Source: Odontocerum albicorne | Taxonomy: Eukaryota; Arthropoda; Insecta; Trichoptera; Odontoceridae | Direction: 5' to 3' | Assembly (NCBI GenBank): GCA_949825065.1 | Contig: OX463848.1 | Location: 31,187,502-31,251,501, forward strand | DNA length: 64,000 bases | Shown here: piece by piece, positions 53,319 to 62,644 of the stretch | Layout of the letters: each line of letters opens with the position of its first letter | Numbering within the stretch: position 1 is the stretch's first letter | Translations under genes and position numbers: made by a program | The notes under the pieces: generated by a model | What the model was told of the DNA's origin: nothing | The model's database searches: none | Seen by the model: only the letters and a program-made list of their open reading frames with translations

Positions 53319-54600
53319 CGATCAATAATTCCTTGGACTAACTACTAAAACAACATTTGTTTGCCTAACTTCTTCTATATTCATCAACATAGTCTCCTTT
53401 AAGAGCGATACATTCATTCCAGCGCTTTCCTAACTTTTCTATGCCAGCCGTGTAAAACGATTTATCTTTGGTTTCAAAATAGGCGTTAGTTTCGGCAATC
53501 ACTTCTTCATTGGAGCCAAATCTCTTTCCCTGGAGCATCTTTTTGAGGTCTGCGAACAGCCAACAGTCGCTGGGGGCCAAATCTGGAGAATATGGTGGGC
53601 GCGGAAGCAATTCGAAGTTCAACTCATGCAATTTGGCCATCGTTACCATCGACTTGTGACACGGTGCATTGTCCTGATGAAAGAGAACTTTTTTCTTCTT
53701 CATATGGGGCCATTTTTTTGTAATTTCTGCCTTCAAACGCTCCAATAACGCTATGTAATATTTGCTGTTGATGGTTTTTCCCTTTTCAAGATGATCGATG
53801 AATATTATACCATGCGCATCCCAAAATACGGAGGTCATAATCTTCCCGGTCGACTGTTGAGTTTTCGGTCGCTTCGGACGACTTTCACTGGCTGCTCTCC
53901 ACTCAGCTGACTGCCGATTTGATTCCGGAGTATAGTGGTGGATCCAAATTTCATCCATTGTCACATAACGATGCAAAAACTCCTGTTTATTTCGCGAAAC
54001 AGTGCCAAACAGCGCTCTGAATCATCGATGCGTTGTTGTTTCTGTTCCATTGTGAGCAAACGCGGCACCCATTTCGAAAAAAGCTTTTTCATGACCAAAT
54101 GTTCATGCAAAATAGTGTAAACACTACCAAATTATATCTTCAAGATGTCAGCTATCTCACGCAACTTTACTTTGCGATTTTCCATCCCGATTTTGAGTTT
54201 TTTTTTAATGTTTTCTGGTGTACCAGCCTCATTTGGACGACCAAAGCGTTCAGCATCATTTGTGTCTGTACGACCGCGTTTGAAATCAGCATACCACCAA
54301 CAAATGGTTGTTTTCGACGGAGCAGAGCCCGGATAACACGTTTCAAGCCATCGCTGAGTTTGAACGGTATTTTGTCCCGCTAAAAAGCAATGTTTTATCA
54401 ACACACGAAAATCGTTTTTTTCCATTGTTTTGAAAATAGCAAAAGTAGCGTCACTAAAACCACTGTAACTCAATGACACAATGTCGGAATGTCATGAAAG
54501 TTTGACACGTAATTTCTAAAAGTTGGCACTAACTGAGAATGGTATGGATTTGTTATTAGAGGCGCCACCTGTTGGTTAGTTTCGGAAATTGTTGATTGAT
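53319..54600 (-). mobile_element. Mariner element, nearly full length
   Basis: About 1.28 kb, the usual mariner length. The left end CGATCAATAATTCC-TTGGACTAAC and the inverted right end TCAATCAACAATTTCC-GAAACTAAC are diverged terminal repeats; a TA lies directly outside on the right. It contains a whole transposase gene with two lesions. Confidence 0.85.
53365..54425 (-). pseudogene. Mariner transposase, one stop and one frameshift
   Basis: From the probable start (MEKNDFRVLIKHC at 54,425) the N-terminus holds the first helix-turn-helix and a GRPNEAGTPENIKKKLKIG linker, up to LREIADILKI. There a stop replaces the expected next residues (near 54,130); translation of the same frame continues SVYTILHEHLVMKKLFSKW. 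A one-base shift near 54,000 leads into the 203-codon frame HRYVTMDEIWIHHYTPE, which carries all three catalytic aspartates: TMDE, HQDN and APSD, the last two 34 residues apart. In an intact element the protein cuts and pastes DNA at TA sites. Both lesions would truncate it. Confidence 0.93.
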
Positions 54601-54639
54601 ACGTTACATGTCATCACGTCGACAAAGTGCCAGACATAT

Positions 54640-54900
54640 CGCGACACAAATATTTCCCCTCCTCTACATCCATATCTCTTCTTATACAATGCCTACGATT
54701 TCTCTAATTTCTTAAATTAACTTATTCTAAAATAACATGTTCTAAACATAACTTGATCACTTGTTCTAAACATATCGTGGTCTTTCTCTTTCATGCCTTC
54801 AACTCACATTTTCACTGTCTATTTGTTTTGATAGTCTTTTTTACTTCATCCGTTCTATATGCCCAAACTTTTTCAGACAGCTCTCTCATTTCACTGAATA
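54640..54900 (-). mobile_element. LINE-A fragment
   Basis: Plus-strand CCTCTACATCCATATCTCTT, CATGCCTTCAACTCACATTT, TGATAGTCTTTTTTACTTCA and TTCTATATGCCCAAACTTT match the reverse complement of the LINE-A linker and GHVE region in other copies. Confidence 0.6.
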
Positions 54901-54904
54901 CATC

Positions 54905-55200
54905 ATACAATTTGATAAATCACATATATGATTGATGATAGTTGTGGCCTTAAATTCTAATTTCATGTACAGATATTGATGTATTTTTGATTTCCCAAAT
55001 CATTAAATTAGGTTTTTCAACCCTCGAGTTGCTTTACTCTTACTGGAGCATAAAACACAGTATACTCTCAAAATTGGCATTCTGCCCATTACAATAGATC
55101 AAACGATTCGTAAGAAATATCAGAGGCATAAATAATTGAACGGCAATACCGACAGCTGTAAGGAAGGCTGCCAAGATGAATTTTTATGGCAGCATTACAC
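54905..55200. other. Nothing recognised
   Basis: Unassigned spacer. Confidence 0.35.
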
Positions 55201-55207
55201 TCTGGAC

Positions 55208-55282
55208 CAGCCCTGGACAAATTACGGCCCGCGGCCATGTATAGTCCGCCTCATAATTTAATAATGGGGCCCGCAAACTTCT
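55208..55282. mobile_element. hAT-like terminal remnant
   Basis: CAGCCCTGGACAAATTACGG and CCCGCGGCC followed by GGGGCCCGCAAACTTC resemble the ends of hAT miniature elements (cf. 29.04 kb). No target duplication found. Confidence 0.4.
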
Positions 55283-55319
55283 ATTTATTTCATTAACAAT
55301 AACAAAAATGATAATACAT

Positions 55320-55700
55320 AATAGTGTGCTGGTGCTCACCTTGATGTATGGAAGTTAATTTAGGAGATAAGAGTAAGATGAATGGTGTGTAAGATGAAAA
55401 AAGGAGCTTTAAGATAGTTTGGGTATGAGGAGAGAATAATTGATGAAATAATGACTCGGTGAGCATACATGTCAAAAGTGCAAGATGTACATGGAAGATA
55501 TAGACCGAGGAAAACGTAGCTGGACCAAATGGATAAAATTTTAAAAGAAGGTTAATTGATAAGTATGAATTATATCAGATTGTGCATGGCGAGATAAATT
55601 AATGTGGAAGAAGCGAAGGTTGTGTGCTTGGATTTTTTTTGGAGATCTGTTCTTTCTGCATACCTCGTAAGAGACACGGCGTGATGATATTTATGTATTT
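55320..55700 (+). mobile_element. LINE-A fragment, C-terminal part
   Basis: GCTCACCTTGATGTATGGAA (VLTLMYGS), a gap, then AAGATAGTTTGGGTATGAGG (WFGYE), ACATGGAAGATATAGACCGA (GRYRPRKT), CTGGACCAAATGGATAAAAT (LDQMDKIL), and CTTGGATTTTTTTTGGAGAT up to TACCTCGTAAGAGACACGGC. It lacks the middle of the usual C-terminus and has stops. Confidence 0.65.
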
Positions 55701-55734
55701 ATTTTTCATATAGTTTTGTAATATGTGTACTTTC

Positions 55735-55925
55735 GTTGTATACAGCATTACTTAATGAGTTAATTGCCTTGTTGCAATGTTTTTCATACAACCAAAACAA
55801 TCTTTAAGAGGCCTAAACTGAAAACGACAAAGGAATTAAAAAAAAAAAAGATTTCCGACGGGCATAGAGCCCACCACTTCTGGGATGGAAGACAAGTATT
55901 TTATCAACTAGGTCAAGAAGGACGT
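55735..55925 (-). mobile_element. SINE copy, degraded
   Basis: TTAATTGCCTTGTTGCAATG (tail), ACAACCAAAACAATCTTTAA, GAGGCCTAAACTGAAAACGA, GATTTCCGACGGGCATAGAG plus CCCACCACTTCTGGG (box B side) and CAACTAGGTCAAGAAGGACG (box A side). Confidence 0.75.
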
Positions 55926-56029
55926 TTGTGTTTTTGTATAATTATATTTAAAAAAATTACAATAATGTTTATTTTTTTAAGTACGAGTATAACCTGCGTC
56001 TACTGAAAAATGGTATTTTATTGCCCCGA

Positions 56030-56140
56030 GTCGCATTGTTAAAGTGAATGTGTGAGGTACGGCGTGTGTGCAGTGCCGTATTTGTATAGAAGGTGCCCCT
56101 AGATAGTTTGCCAGATGCGCCCCTCCCCCAATATGTAATT
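56030..56140. mobile_element. DNA-transposon edge remnant
   Basis: GTGCAGTGCCGTATTTGTAT, AGAAGGTGCCCCTAGATAG resembles the segment near 29,765. Ends of the form CAGxGCCGxATTT with AGGxGCCCCTAG occur in arthropod DNA transposons; the class was not determined. Confidence 0.3.
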
Positions 56141-56149
56141 TAAAAAATG

Positions 56150-57035
56150 TTTACCCTTTCCGTTTCAGATAGGGTTGATGATATATTTCACCTCATACAA
56201 CAAACCACAAGTGTTTATATCTTGCATTCTTCTCCGCAAACATATCTACGATGTCATAGTTATTCATATTTACGGTTATGCATAATTCTATTGAGAATAT
56301 GGCTGATGTGTTTAGTGTTTTTTCTTTTAGCGTTCAAAAATGTTAAGGTGAACTCTCTATAAACTAACGTTCACAATTTAGCTTTACAATGTTCTATTTT
56401 TTTGTTAAAAAAAAAGAATTTTATTTAGGGACCTATTTTTAAATTAAAAAAAATATTGCAGCCCTTCATCCAAAACATTTGCACAAGCCTGCTGAATACG
56501 GTCATTGGAAAGAGAGTTAAGAAGGAAAAAAACATGAGAATTAGGAAAAAAAAGATGAAGAAATTCTGATCTGTAAAAATGGGTTTAAATGTCAAATGTG
56601 AGGGTTAAGCAGAATAAAGATTTATTTTTTATAGCGAGGAATTAAAATATAGAAATAATATATATAAAAAGAAACCATTATTTTCAATAGTTAATAATAT
56701 AATGAATTGATGAGTTGTAAAGAGTTGCTTGATATTGAACATTTGATTCTGGATTTATGAAATACAGAACATTAGTACCACTGACTACATAACTTTTAGA
56801 ATGTCGTATTACCGAAGGATACTGAGAGTACTGTGGGTTATTTAAATTCGTATTTATGATTTCGTAAAATGGGTAGATATATACAGAATTATTATCATTA
56901 TCAAAATAATTTGTGACGCAATTTGGTCTTAATTAGATTTTAATATATTTATTTTTATCCCAAAAATGTGGAACCAAATTGGAATGTTAAAGAAACTTTG
57001 AAAAGTAAGATGCTACTTGAATAGCTATGTAAAAA
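56150..57035. other. Nothing recognised
   Basis: A+T-rich spacer; the plus frame 56,147-56,362 is unassigned. Confidence 0.4.
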
Positions 57036-57039
57036 AAGT

Positions 57040-57565
57040 AATATCTGCTTGTTGCGCGATACTTATGTTACATTCTATTCCTAATAAATTTTAGCAATAC
57101 TTATGTGAATAAATGCGTTGCTTGTTGCGCGATACTTTTGTTATATGTTAAATAAATTTGAGTAATACTTATATGATGAAATGCGTTGGTTGCTACGCGA
57201 TGCTTTTGTTCCACGTTAAATAAATTTGAGCAATACTTATATGTTATGATGAAATGTGTTGCTTGCTGCGCGACTTCTACGCTCAATAAATATGCGCAAT
57301 ACAGTAACTTTTTCAATAAAATGTGCTGCTTGTTGTGCGGTATCCTGTGCTCAACAAATTGTCGCTATATTTATTCATGTTTTATGATGAAATGCGCTGC
57401 TTGTTGCGTGATACTCATATTCAATGCTCAATAAAATTGCGCAATACATTAACTCTTCCGATGAAATGCGCTGCTCGTTGTGCGATATTACACCCAATGC
57501 TTAGTAAATTGTCATTATATTTATGTTTTATGATGAAATGCGCTCATTGCTTGTTGCGTGATAGG
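57040..57565. repeat. Diverged tandem array, unit about 60-75 bp, about 8 copies
   Basis: TGCTTGTTGCGCGATACTT is followed by an A/T-rich part with TTAAATAAATTTGAGCAATA and ATGATGAAATGCG. The GTTGCGCGAT-like word recurs irregularly through the region with many substitutions and small indels. It is older than the homogeneous arrays elsewhere. Confidence 0.85.
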
Positions 57566-57603
57566 TACTTATAATCAATGAATTTGTCTAAAATTTATAA
57601 CAC

Positions 57604-57730
57604 ACTAGTTGCAACCCGTGAAATATTCACGGAAGTAAACCAAATTCTCCATTTATTAAAATATATATTCATAAATGTTAAATTTGTTTATATATACTCG
57701 TACGATGATGATGATACGAGGCTTGATAAA
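57604..57730. repeat. Dispersed repeat with terminal palindrome, copy 2
   Basis: ACTAGTTGCAACCCGTGAAA with the hairpin CCGTGAAATATTCACGG at 57,616-57,632, then matching copy 1 at 48.53 kb up to TTTGTTTATATATA. It is followed by TACTCGTACGATG and TGATACGAGG, a small inverted repeat. Confidence 0.75.
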
Positions 57731-57899
57731 AAAATAATGAGAATTTTAATTTTCATCAAAAAGTATTAATTTTTTTCAAAAATTATTTATTAATATTCTT
57801 TATATTTATATTCGGATATATTGAGGCACACTCGACGAATTAATAAACAAATTTTAAGGATTTTGGATTCCGTTTTCTATTAAACACATATTATAATAC

Positions 57900-58177
57900 A
57901 TACATTTTATAATGCTGTACTCCTTGTGGGGTAGGCTGAGAGATCAAACACATAACTTTCGGCAACTCCATATTACACATCTGTCATGCACAATTTTCCA
58001 GTAATCGTATTTTTTATTTTATTTACCCTTTTCAAAATCTTTCACCTTTGATCCAGCAAAATTTTCTTTGTTCTTGTTCTTTTATATATACTTTACACTC
58101 CTGACTTATACAATTCGTTTATGTTATTCATTCTTTTCTTTTGTTCAAACCGTTTTAAAACCTCTTTCTTCATCTTA
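57900..58177 (-). mobile_element. LINE-A fragment, 3' side of a split copy
   Basis: Plus-strand ACTCCTTGTGGGGTAGGCTG, then CTTTTTCAAAATC-type linker text and AAACCGTTTTAAAACCTC match reverse-complemented LINE-A. The copy is interrupted by the pogo-like element and resumes at 59,204. Confidence 0.6.
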
Positions 58178-59203
58178 CTGTATTGGCCCGACTATAGGGC
58201 GACCTTGATTATAAGCCGACCCCTATTTTTTAATCTGCGTTTTGGAGAAAAAAACATTTCTCTCACTGTTATAATATTATGAAAAATGTAATGCAAAATG
58301 TTTAACGAAAAATATTTATTAAAACAAAGTACCCAGATAATAGTAAAGTACATGTTTTAACATGAAATGGAAATAAGAAATAAAAAAGTCCAACTACAGT
58401 AGCTAATCAGATTCACATATGGCTATAGCATCCTCGGTATCAGTCTCATCTTCAGTGATATTATCGTCTTCGGAATCCTCAATCATATTTCCCACAAAAT
58501 ATCATCTTCCGCACCGTCTATTTTATTGGATATGCAACATTTTTTTAAATCCATTGATGATGGTCTCATTGGAGATTTTATTCCAGGCCTGCAGGATCAC
58601 AACCACATCCAAAACTTGTAGTTGCGAAGTCATTGCACTAGGAATGGTCACCAAATCTGTTTCGATTTTTCTAATTTCATTTTTCACGAGCTCCGTCAGA
58701 TGACCTTTTCTTTCTTAGGCCCTTGGAATGCTTTTCTTGAGGAATGCGCATTCATCAAGTCATGTTCTTGTAAGCCCCAACGTCTAACATTATTTGCCGT
58801 GATACCAAATTGTCTGGCAGACGCACAGTTGTTGGTTGTTTCTGCAGCACGCACCACCATAACCTTAAAATTGGAATCATAGCTTCTGCGTATTCCTTGA
58901 TTCAATTGATTTTTTTCGAGCTCCTCGTCTTTCAATATGGTCAGTCATAATATTTTTTTAGGTAACAACGATACAAAACGAAGCACAGTACAAAAAAAAA
59001 CACTGTCAGAAATTACTACGCACTGGCTATGTGTAAACAATGACGCCTTTTGAACGCTCTCATTACAATGTTGCCATTTCGCTAATCGCGAGTAGTGAAT
59101 TTATTGTTACCCACTATGTTTGTGACTCGAATATAAGGCGACCCCCCTATTTACGTGTCGTCTTTTTAAATAAAAACCTCGCCTTATAGTCGGGCTAATA
59201 CGG
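58178..59203 (-). mobile_element. Pogo/Tigger-like DNA transposon, internally deleted
   Basis: Ends: CTGTATTGGCCCGACTATAG on the left and, inverted, CCGTATTAGCCCGACTATAA on the right; the match extends over about 25 bases with three mismatches. TA flanks it on both sides (58,176-58,177 and 59,204-59,205). The total is 1,026 bp, against 2 kb or more for complete relatives. Subterminal copies of ATATAAGGCGACC-like words occur near both ends. It sits inside a LINE-A copy. Confidence 0.88.
58405..58935 (-). pseudogene. Pogo-type transposase, core deleted
   Basis: The N-terminal frame (58,935-58,696) reads RRSYDSNFKVMVVRAAETTN, NCASARQFGITANNVRRWGL, SRKAFQGPKK, a Brinker/CENP-B-like helix-turn-helix DNA-binding domain of pogo-like transposases. 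After a frame change come HLTELVKNEIRKIETD and then VTIPSAMTSQLQVLDV, the region normally at the end of the DDE domain, joined to VVILQAWNKISNETIINGFK, then a IDGAEDDILWE segment and an acidic end DSEDDNITEDETDTED. The catalytic aspartates lay in the deleted part between the first and second pieces. It could at most make a short DNA-binding protein of 79 residues. Confidence 0.85.
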
Positions 59204-59400
59204 TACTTGAACCATCATTTTTATCCATGCACTCATTTCACCTTCTTTCATATATTGACCCTCCACATTTTTTTCTTAGAGCATGCTTCTCCACGTCATT
59301 ATTTTTATCTTTACCCTTCTTCTTCAAAGCCCAAGTATTACTTTCATACGTCAAAGTGGGTACCAACACATTTTTCCTACTTTTGATGTAACGTAACATA
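59204..59400 (-). mobile_element. LINE-A fragment, 5' side of the split copy
   Basis: Continues the copy at 57.9-58.18 kb on the far side of the pogo-like element: plus-strand ATATTGACCCTCCACATTTT, TTTCTTAGAGCATGCTTCTC and GTATTACTTTCATACGTCAA (reverse complement of LTYESNT, the LMYGSET region). Confidence 0.6.
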
Positions 59401-59705
59401 GTTGTTATTTTTTAACAAACAACAACTCTTGTGTCTCACAATTTAATGAACAGTTAAATAATGAAATCAAGATGTCTATATATTTCCTCTTCATTCAAGA
59501 GTCATGCTGCTGCATATAAAAGCGGCCATTTCACATTAAGAATGTGTCAACTCGAAGTCATACTAGACAGCCAGCATCCTTCGTGCATTTCTAATAGAAA
59601 CATATATTCTCCAACCAGACGATCAAAATTTGCTAAGATGATAAAATTATTGATTCCTAGTATCAGTATTCTATTATAATCTTTGATGTATGAAATTTTG
59701 TCTAA
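59401..59705 (+). other. Unassigned, with TATA-like word
   Basis: GCATATAAAAGCGGCCATTT (near 59,513) looks like a TATA box, and the 72-codon frame 59,461-59,679 spans it. There is no recognised product, and a frame that covers the TATA box argues against it being its gene. Probably chance. Confidence 0.2.
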
Positions 59706-59709
59706 GATT

Positions 59710-60350
59710 TATTTTTAAACTAAGAAAGTACGATCACATCCCTTCATACCAGAAGGCATTGAACAGGTTGAACGGTAGAAATATACGCCAAATTCATATT
59801 CTGTCTTTATTGTATAATATCTTTAACTATCCCGTCGTTTCCTCTTACCTCGCCGAAAAATTTCAGCGTCTTTCCGGTCATGGACAAACAAATATTGTTT
59901 ATTGGCCTTTCCGGTTCATAGCTCTTCTAGTTTTACGCCTTTCTTTTCTGTCCATGCAGTGAGACTTTGGAATCAGTTGCAAACCAACGTTAGACTCGCT
60001 CCGTCCTTGGCATGCTAAGAAGCGACTGAAAAAATCTTAATTTCTAGTCAGTAATATAACGTGTTTCATTTCTGATTTTTATCTATCCTCTCCACCATCC
60101 CTTCCTTTTCCTTTGATTGATAACATCTCAGTTTATATGAAAAGGAATGCTAGGGTGATTGTCTTTGTGGGGGTTGTGGGCATATGCTCACGTAGTTACG
60201 TGTTCATGGATTTCGTGGGGATGGATAGTCATTTGAATGTTTTTTGTGACTATGTAATTTCCTTAATTTACTTTTGCCTGGTTGGTTGGAAGAAATTGCT
60301 GCCTGGTAATAAGCCCGCAAGATTGTATTTGCAATAAAAGTGTTAAATAA
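59710..60350 (+). mobile_element. LINE-B 3' end
   Basis: Codons include QKALNRLNGRNIRQIHILSL, SYLAEKFQRLSGHG, FTVHAVRLW (across a shift) and VRLAPSLAC, then a 3' UTR with a 74-codon frame at 60,113-60,337 and an end TGGTTGGTTGGAAGAAATTG, CTGCCTGGTAATAAGCCCGC, TTGTATTTGCAATAAAAGTG, TTAAATAAATAAAAG. It corresponds to the copy at 60.64-61.29 kb almost throughout. Confidence 0.85.
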
Positions 60351-60439
60351 ATAAAAGTGAAACGATGATGTGAAATACACTGAAATTAATTGAATAAATG
60401 CTATAAAAAATCATGCACTGAGAAGAATACACAGGTTGA

Positions 60440-60635
60440 CTTTGTATGATATAATGGAAGACGATCTCCATGTTCTAGTTGATTAGATACTTATCTCCAG
60501 GTCAGAGGTTACGAGTTCGATTACCGGCAGAGCCAAGATTACAAAAAAAGGTTTTAAGTCTGGTTTTCACTTAAAGCCTCATAAACATTTTTCAGTTTGT
60601 AAGAGATTTCCACATGCCAATAATTGTACAAGGTT
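60440..60635 (+). mobile_element. tRNA-derived SINE, complete type
   Basis: GACGATCTCCATGTTCTAGT (box A side), GGTTACGAGTTCGATTACCG (box B), CAGAGCCAAGATTAC (link), TAAGTCTGGTTTTCACTTAA, AGCCTCATAAACATTTTTCA and the tail AGAGATTTCCACATGCCAAT. Its 3' end abuts the 3' end of an inverted LINE-B copy. Confidence 0.85.
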
Positions 60636-61290
60636 TATTTATTTAACATTTTTATTGCAAATACAATCTGGCGGGCTTATTGTCACGTGGCAATCTCTTC
60701 CAGCCAACAAGACAAAAGTAAAAGAAGCAAGTTACATGGTCGCATAAATCATTCAAATGGCTATCCATCCCCACGAAATCCATAAACACATACGTGAGAA
60801 TATACCCACGAACCCCACAAAGACGGACAATCACCCGAACATTCATTTTCATATAAAGTGAGATATCGTCAATCAAAAGGAAACGAAGGGAGTGTGGAGA
60901 GGAAAGGAAAAGAAAAATCAGGAATGAAACACGTTATTTTATTGACTAGAAATTAAGAGTTTTTTCAGTCGCTTCTTAAAGAATGCAAAGGACGGAGCGA
61001 GTCTTATATTGGTTTTTAACTGATTCCAGAGTCTCACTGCGTGGACAGCAAAGGACAACGTAAAAAAAGAAGAGCGGTGAACTGGAAACGCCAAAAGACA
61101 ATCTCTGTTTCAGCGTAGCGCTAATCCATGATTGGAGACACTGAAAATTTTCGGCGAGATAAGAGGGGGCGGCGGGACAGTTAAGGATATTAAACAATAG
61201 AGACAGTATGTGAATTTGGCGTCTATTTCTAACATTCAACCGGTTCAATGCCTTCTGGTATGAAATTATATGATCGTACTTTCGTACACA
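60636..61290 (-). mobile_element. LINE-B 3' end
   Basis: Minus strand: QKALNRLNVRNRRQIHILSL, YLAENFQCLQSWIS, FTVHAVRLWNQL (adjacent frame) and IRLAPSFAFFKKRLKKFLIS, then the 3' UTR and tail CTGGAAGAGATTGCCACGTG, ACAATAAGCCCGCCAGATTG, TATTTGCAATAAAAATGTTA. One shift separates the first and second parts. It forms an inverted pair with the LINE-B at 59.71 kb, with a SINE between. Confidence 0.85.
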
Positions 61291-61434
61291 AATAAAGTGC
61301 TATACACGATTCGCTCGAGCGCTCCTATAGCAGTCAGGCGTGATTTATTTAATAATAATGATTTCTTTCCCGCATAAGAGCGCTCTTGAGGAGATTTTTC
61401 TCTCTTAACGGCGTTATATATTGTACGGCGGCGT

Positions 61435-61670
61435 AAAAAAGAACACTCAGAAATGGTTTGGGTATGCAGAAAAAATTAAATGATGTAATACTTACAAAAT
61501 AAATATAAAGTGCAAATGTGAGTGCAAGTCATGGTAGATGGAGACCAAAAAAAGTATAGTTGGATCAAGTGAATGGTGTTTTAAAACAAGGAAATATAAA
61601 AAGTTCGAAATTGTAGGTGTTATTATATGAAAATGTAGAAGGGAGAAAGATGTGAAACACCACAATAGTA
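61435..61670 (+). mobile_element. LINE-A fragment
   Basis: AAATGGTTTGGGTATGCAGA (KWFGYAE), GGTAGATGGAGACCAAAAAA (GRWRPKK), GTTGGATCAAGTGAATGGTG (LDQVNGVL) and KQGNIKSSKL-like continuation. The last part of the C-terminus is lost. Confidence 0.65.
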
Positions 61671-61679
61671 CGTTATTAT

Positions 61680-62375
61680 GAATTCCTAATATTTGTTGCA
61701 GAAGATGAAATCAATGTGCCTAGTTCTGCAGTTTACCTTAAAACCAATTAAAGTATTTAATTGTACAGGAATAAGAAAAAGAAAAATATGCACGCTAGCA
61801 TTTCGTGCTCGTTTAGTCTTATGGTTTAGTGCTTTGGTTAAAGTATTACACTTTCCTAAGTGAAATATTTTGCTGAGTTTAGTTACAAGCAATTTCCGTG
61901 TGTGAGAAATGCCATTAACACGAATTTACAACGTTTACACTTCAACGGTGCAATATTTTTCTCTATGCTGCACTTTGAATTCGCGAATTTCATGAGAATT
62001 CCCACTTTAATTTTAACTAATAGGTTTCCCGGAAATTGTATCGTATTTCTCAGAGAGATGTCATTAGGAGAACATTTTCGTTGCTGACTTCATTCCAAAT
62101 GTGCTGAATGTTCAATATATTGTTATAAAATATGAATATATCAGGATAAAAATATAAGATGCGAATATACTCAATAGAAAAACGAATAAATCATTGTCCA
62201 ACACCCGTGATAAGTATAATAGTATGTTATACGGAACGTAGTTTTGTATTTGTCACAAAAGGTAAAATAATAATGGTTTAGCGCATTTTATCAGTTATTG
62301 TTTATCCAGATTGCCTGAGTAGTTTTTTAGTGTCAATTTGAAGGGGGAAAACATAATTAGTTTTTTGGTGCTTGA
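61680..62375. other. Nothing recognised
   Basis: Unassigned A+T-rich DNA. Confidence 0.4.
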
Positions 62376-62379
62376 TGCT

Positions 62380-62640
62380 TTTTCCTACCACAAAACATTG
62401 TGACACAAACAAAAAAAATATGGCGATGATGCAGTAAGCAATCGAGTGTATTGAATGTAGTTTAAAAAAATCCGCAATGGGGATACTAAATTCGAAGATG
62501 GTGTCCGCTCTGAAAGGCCGATTACCATTGATGATCAATTCAAGCATTCCATGACACAAGAAATTACGGATTTCTGAAAACCTCGAAAAAATCCAGCATT
62601 CTACAAATTCGACCTACAAAACACGAAATTTCTTCCCGAA
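62380..62640 (+). pseudogene. Mariner transposase, N-terminal fragment
   Basis: One frame reads FKKIRNGDTKFEDGVRSERP, ITIDDQFKHSMTQEITDF and a stop, matching the WFxKFRxGDxxxEDxxRSGRPxxxD linker between the two helix-turn-helix parts of mariner transposases. Upstream, YGDDAVSNRVY may be the preceding helix. The catalytic half and terminal repeats are not seen. Confidence 0.7.
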
Positions 62641-62644
62641 CACC

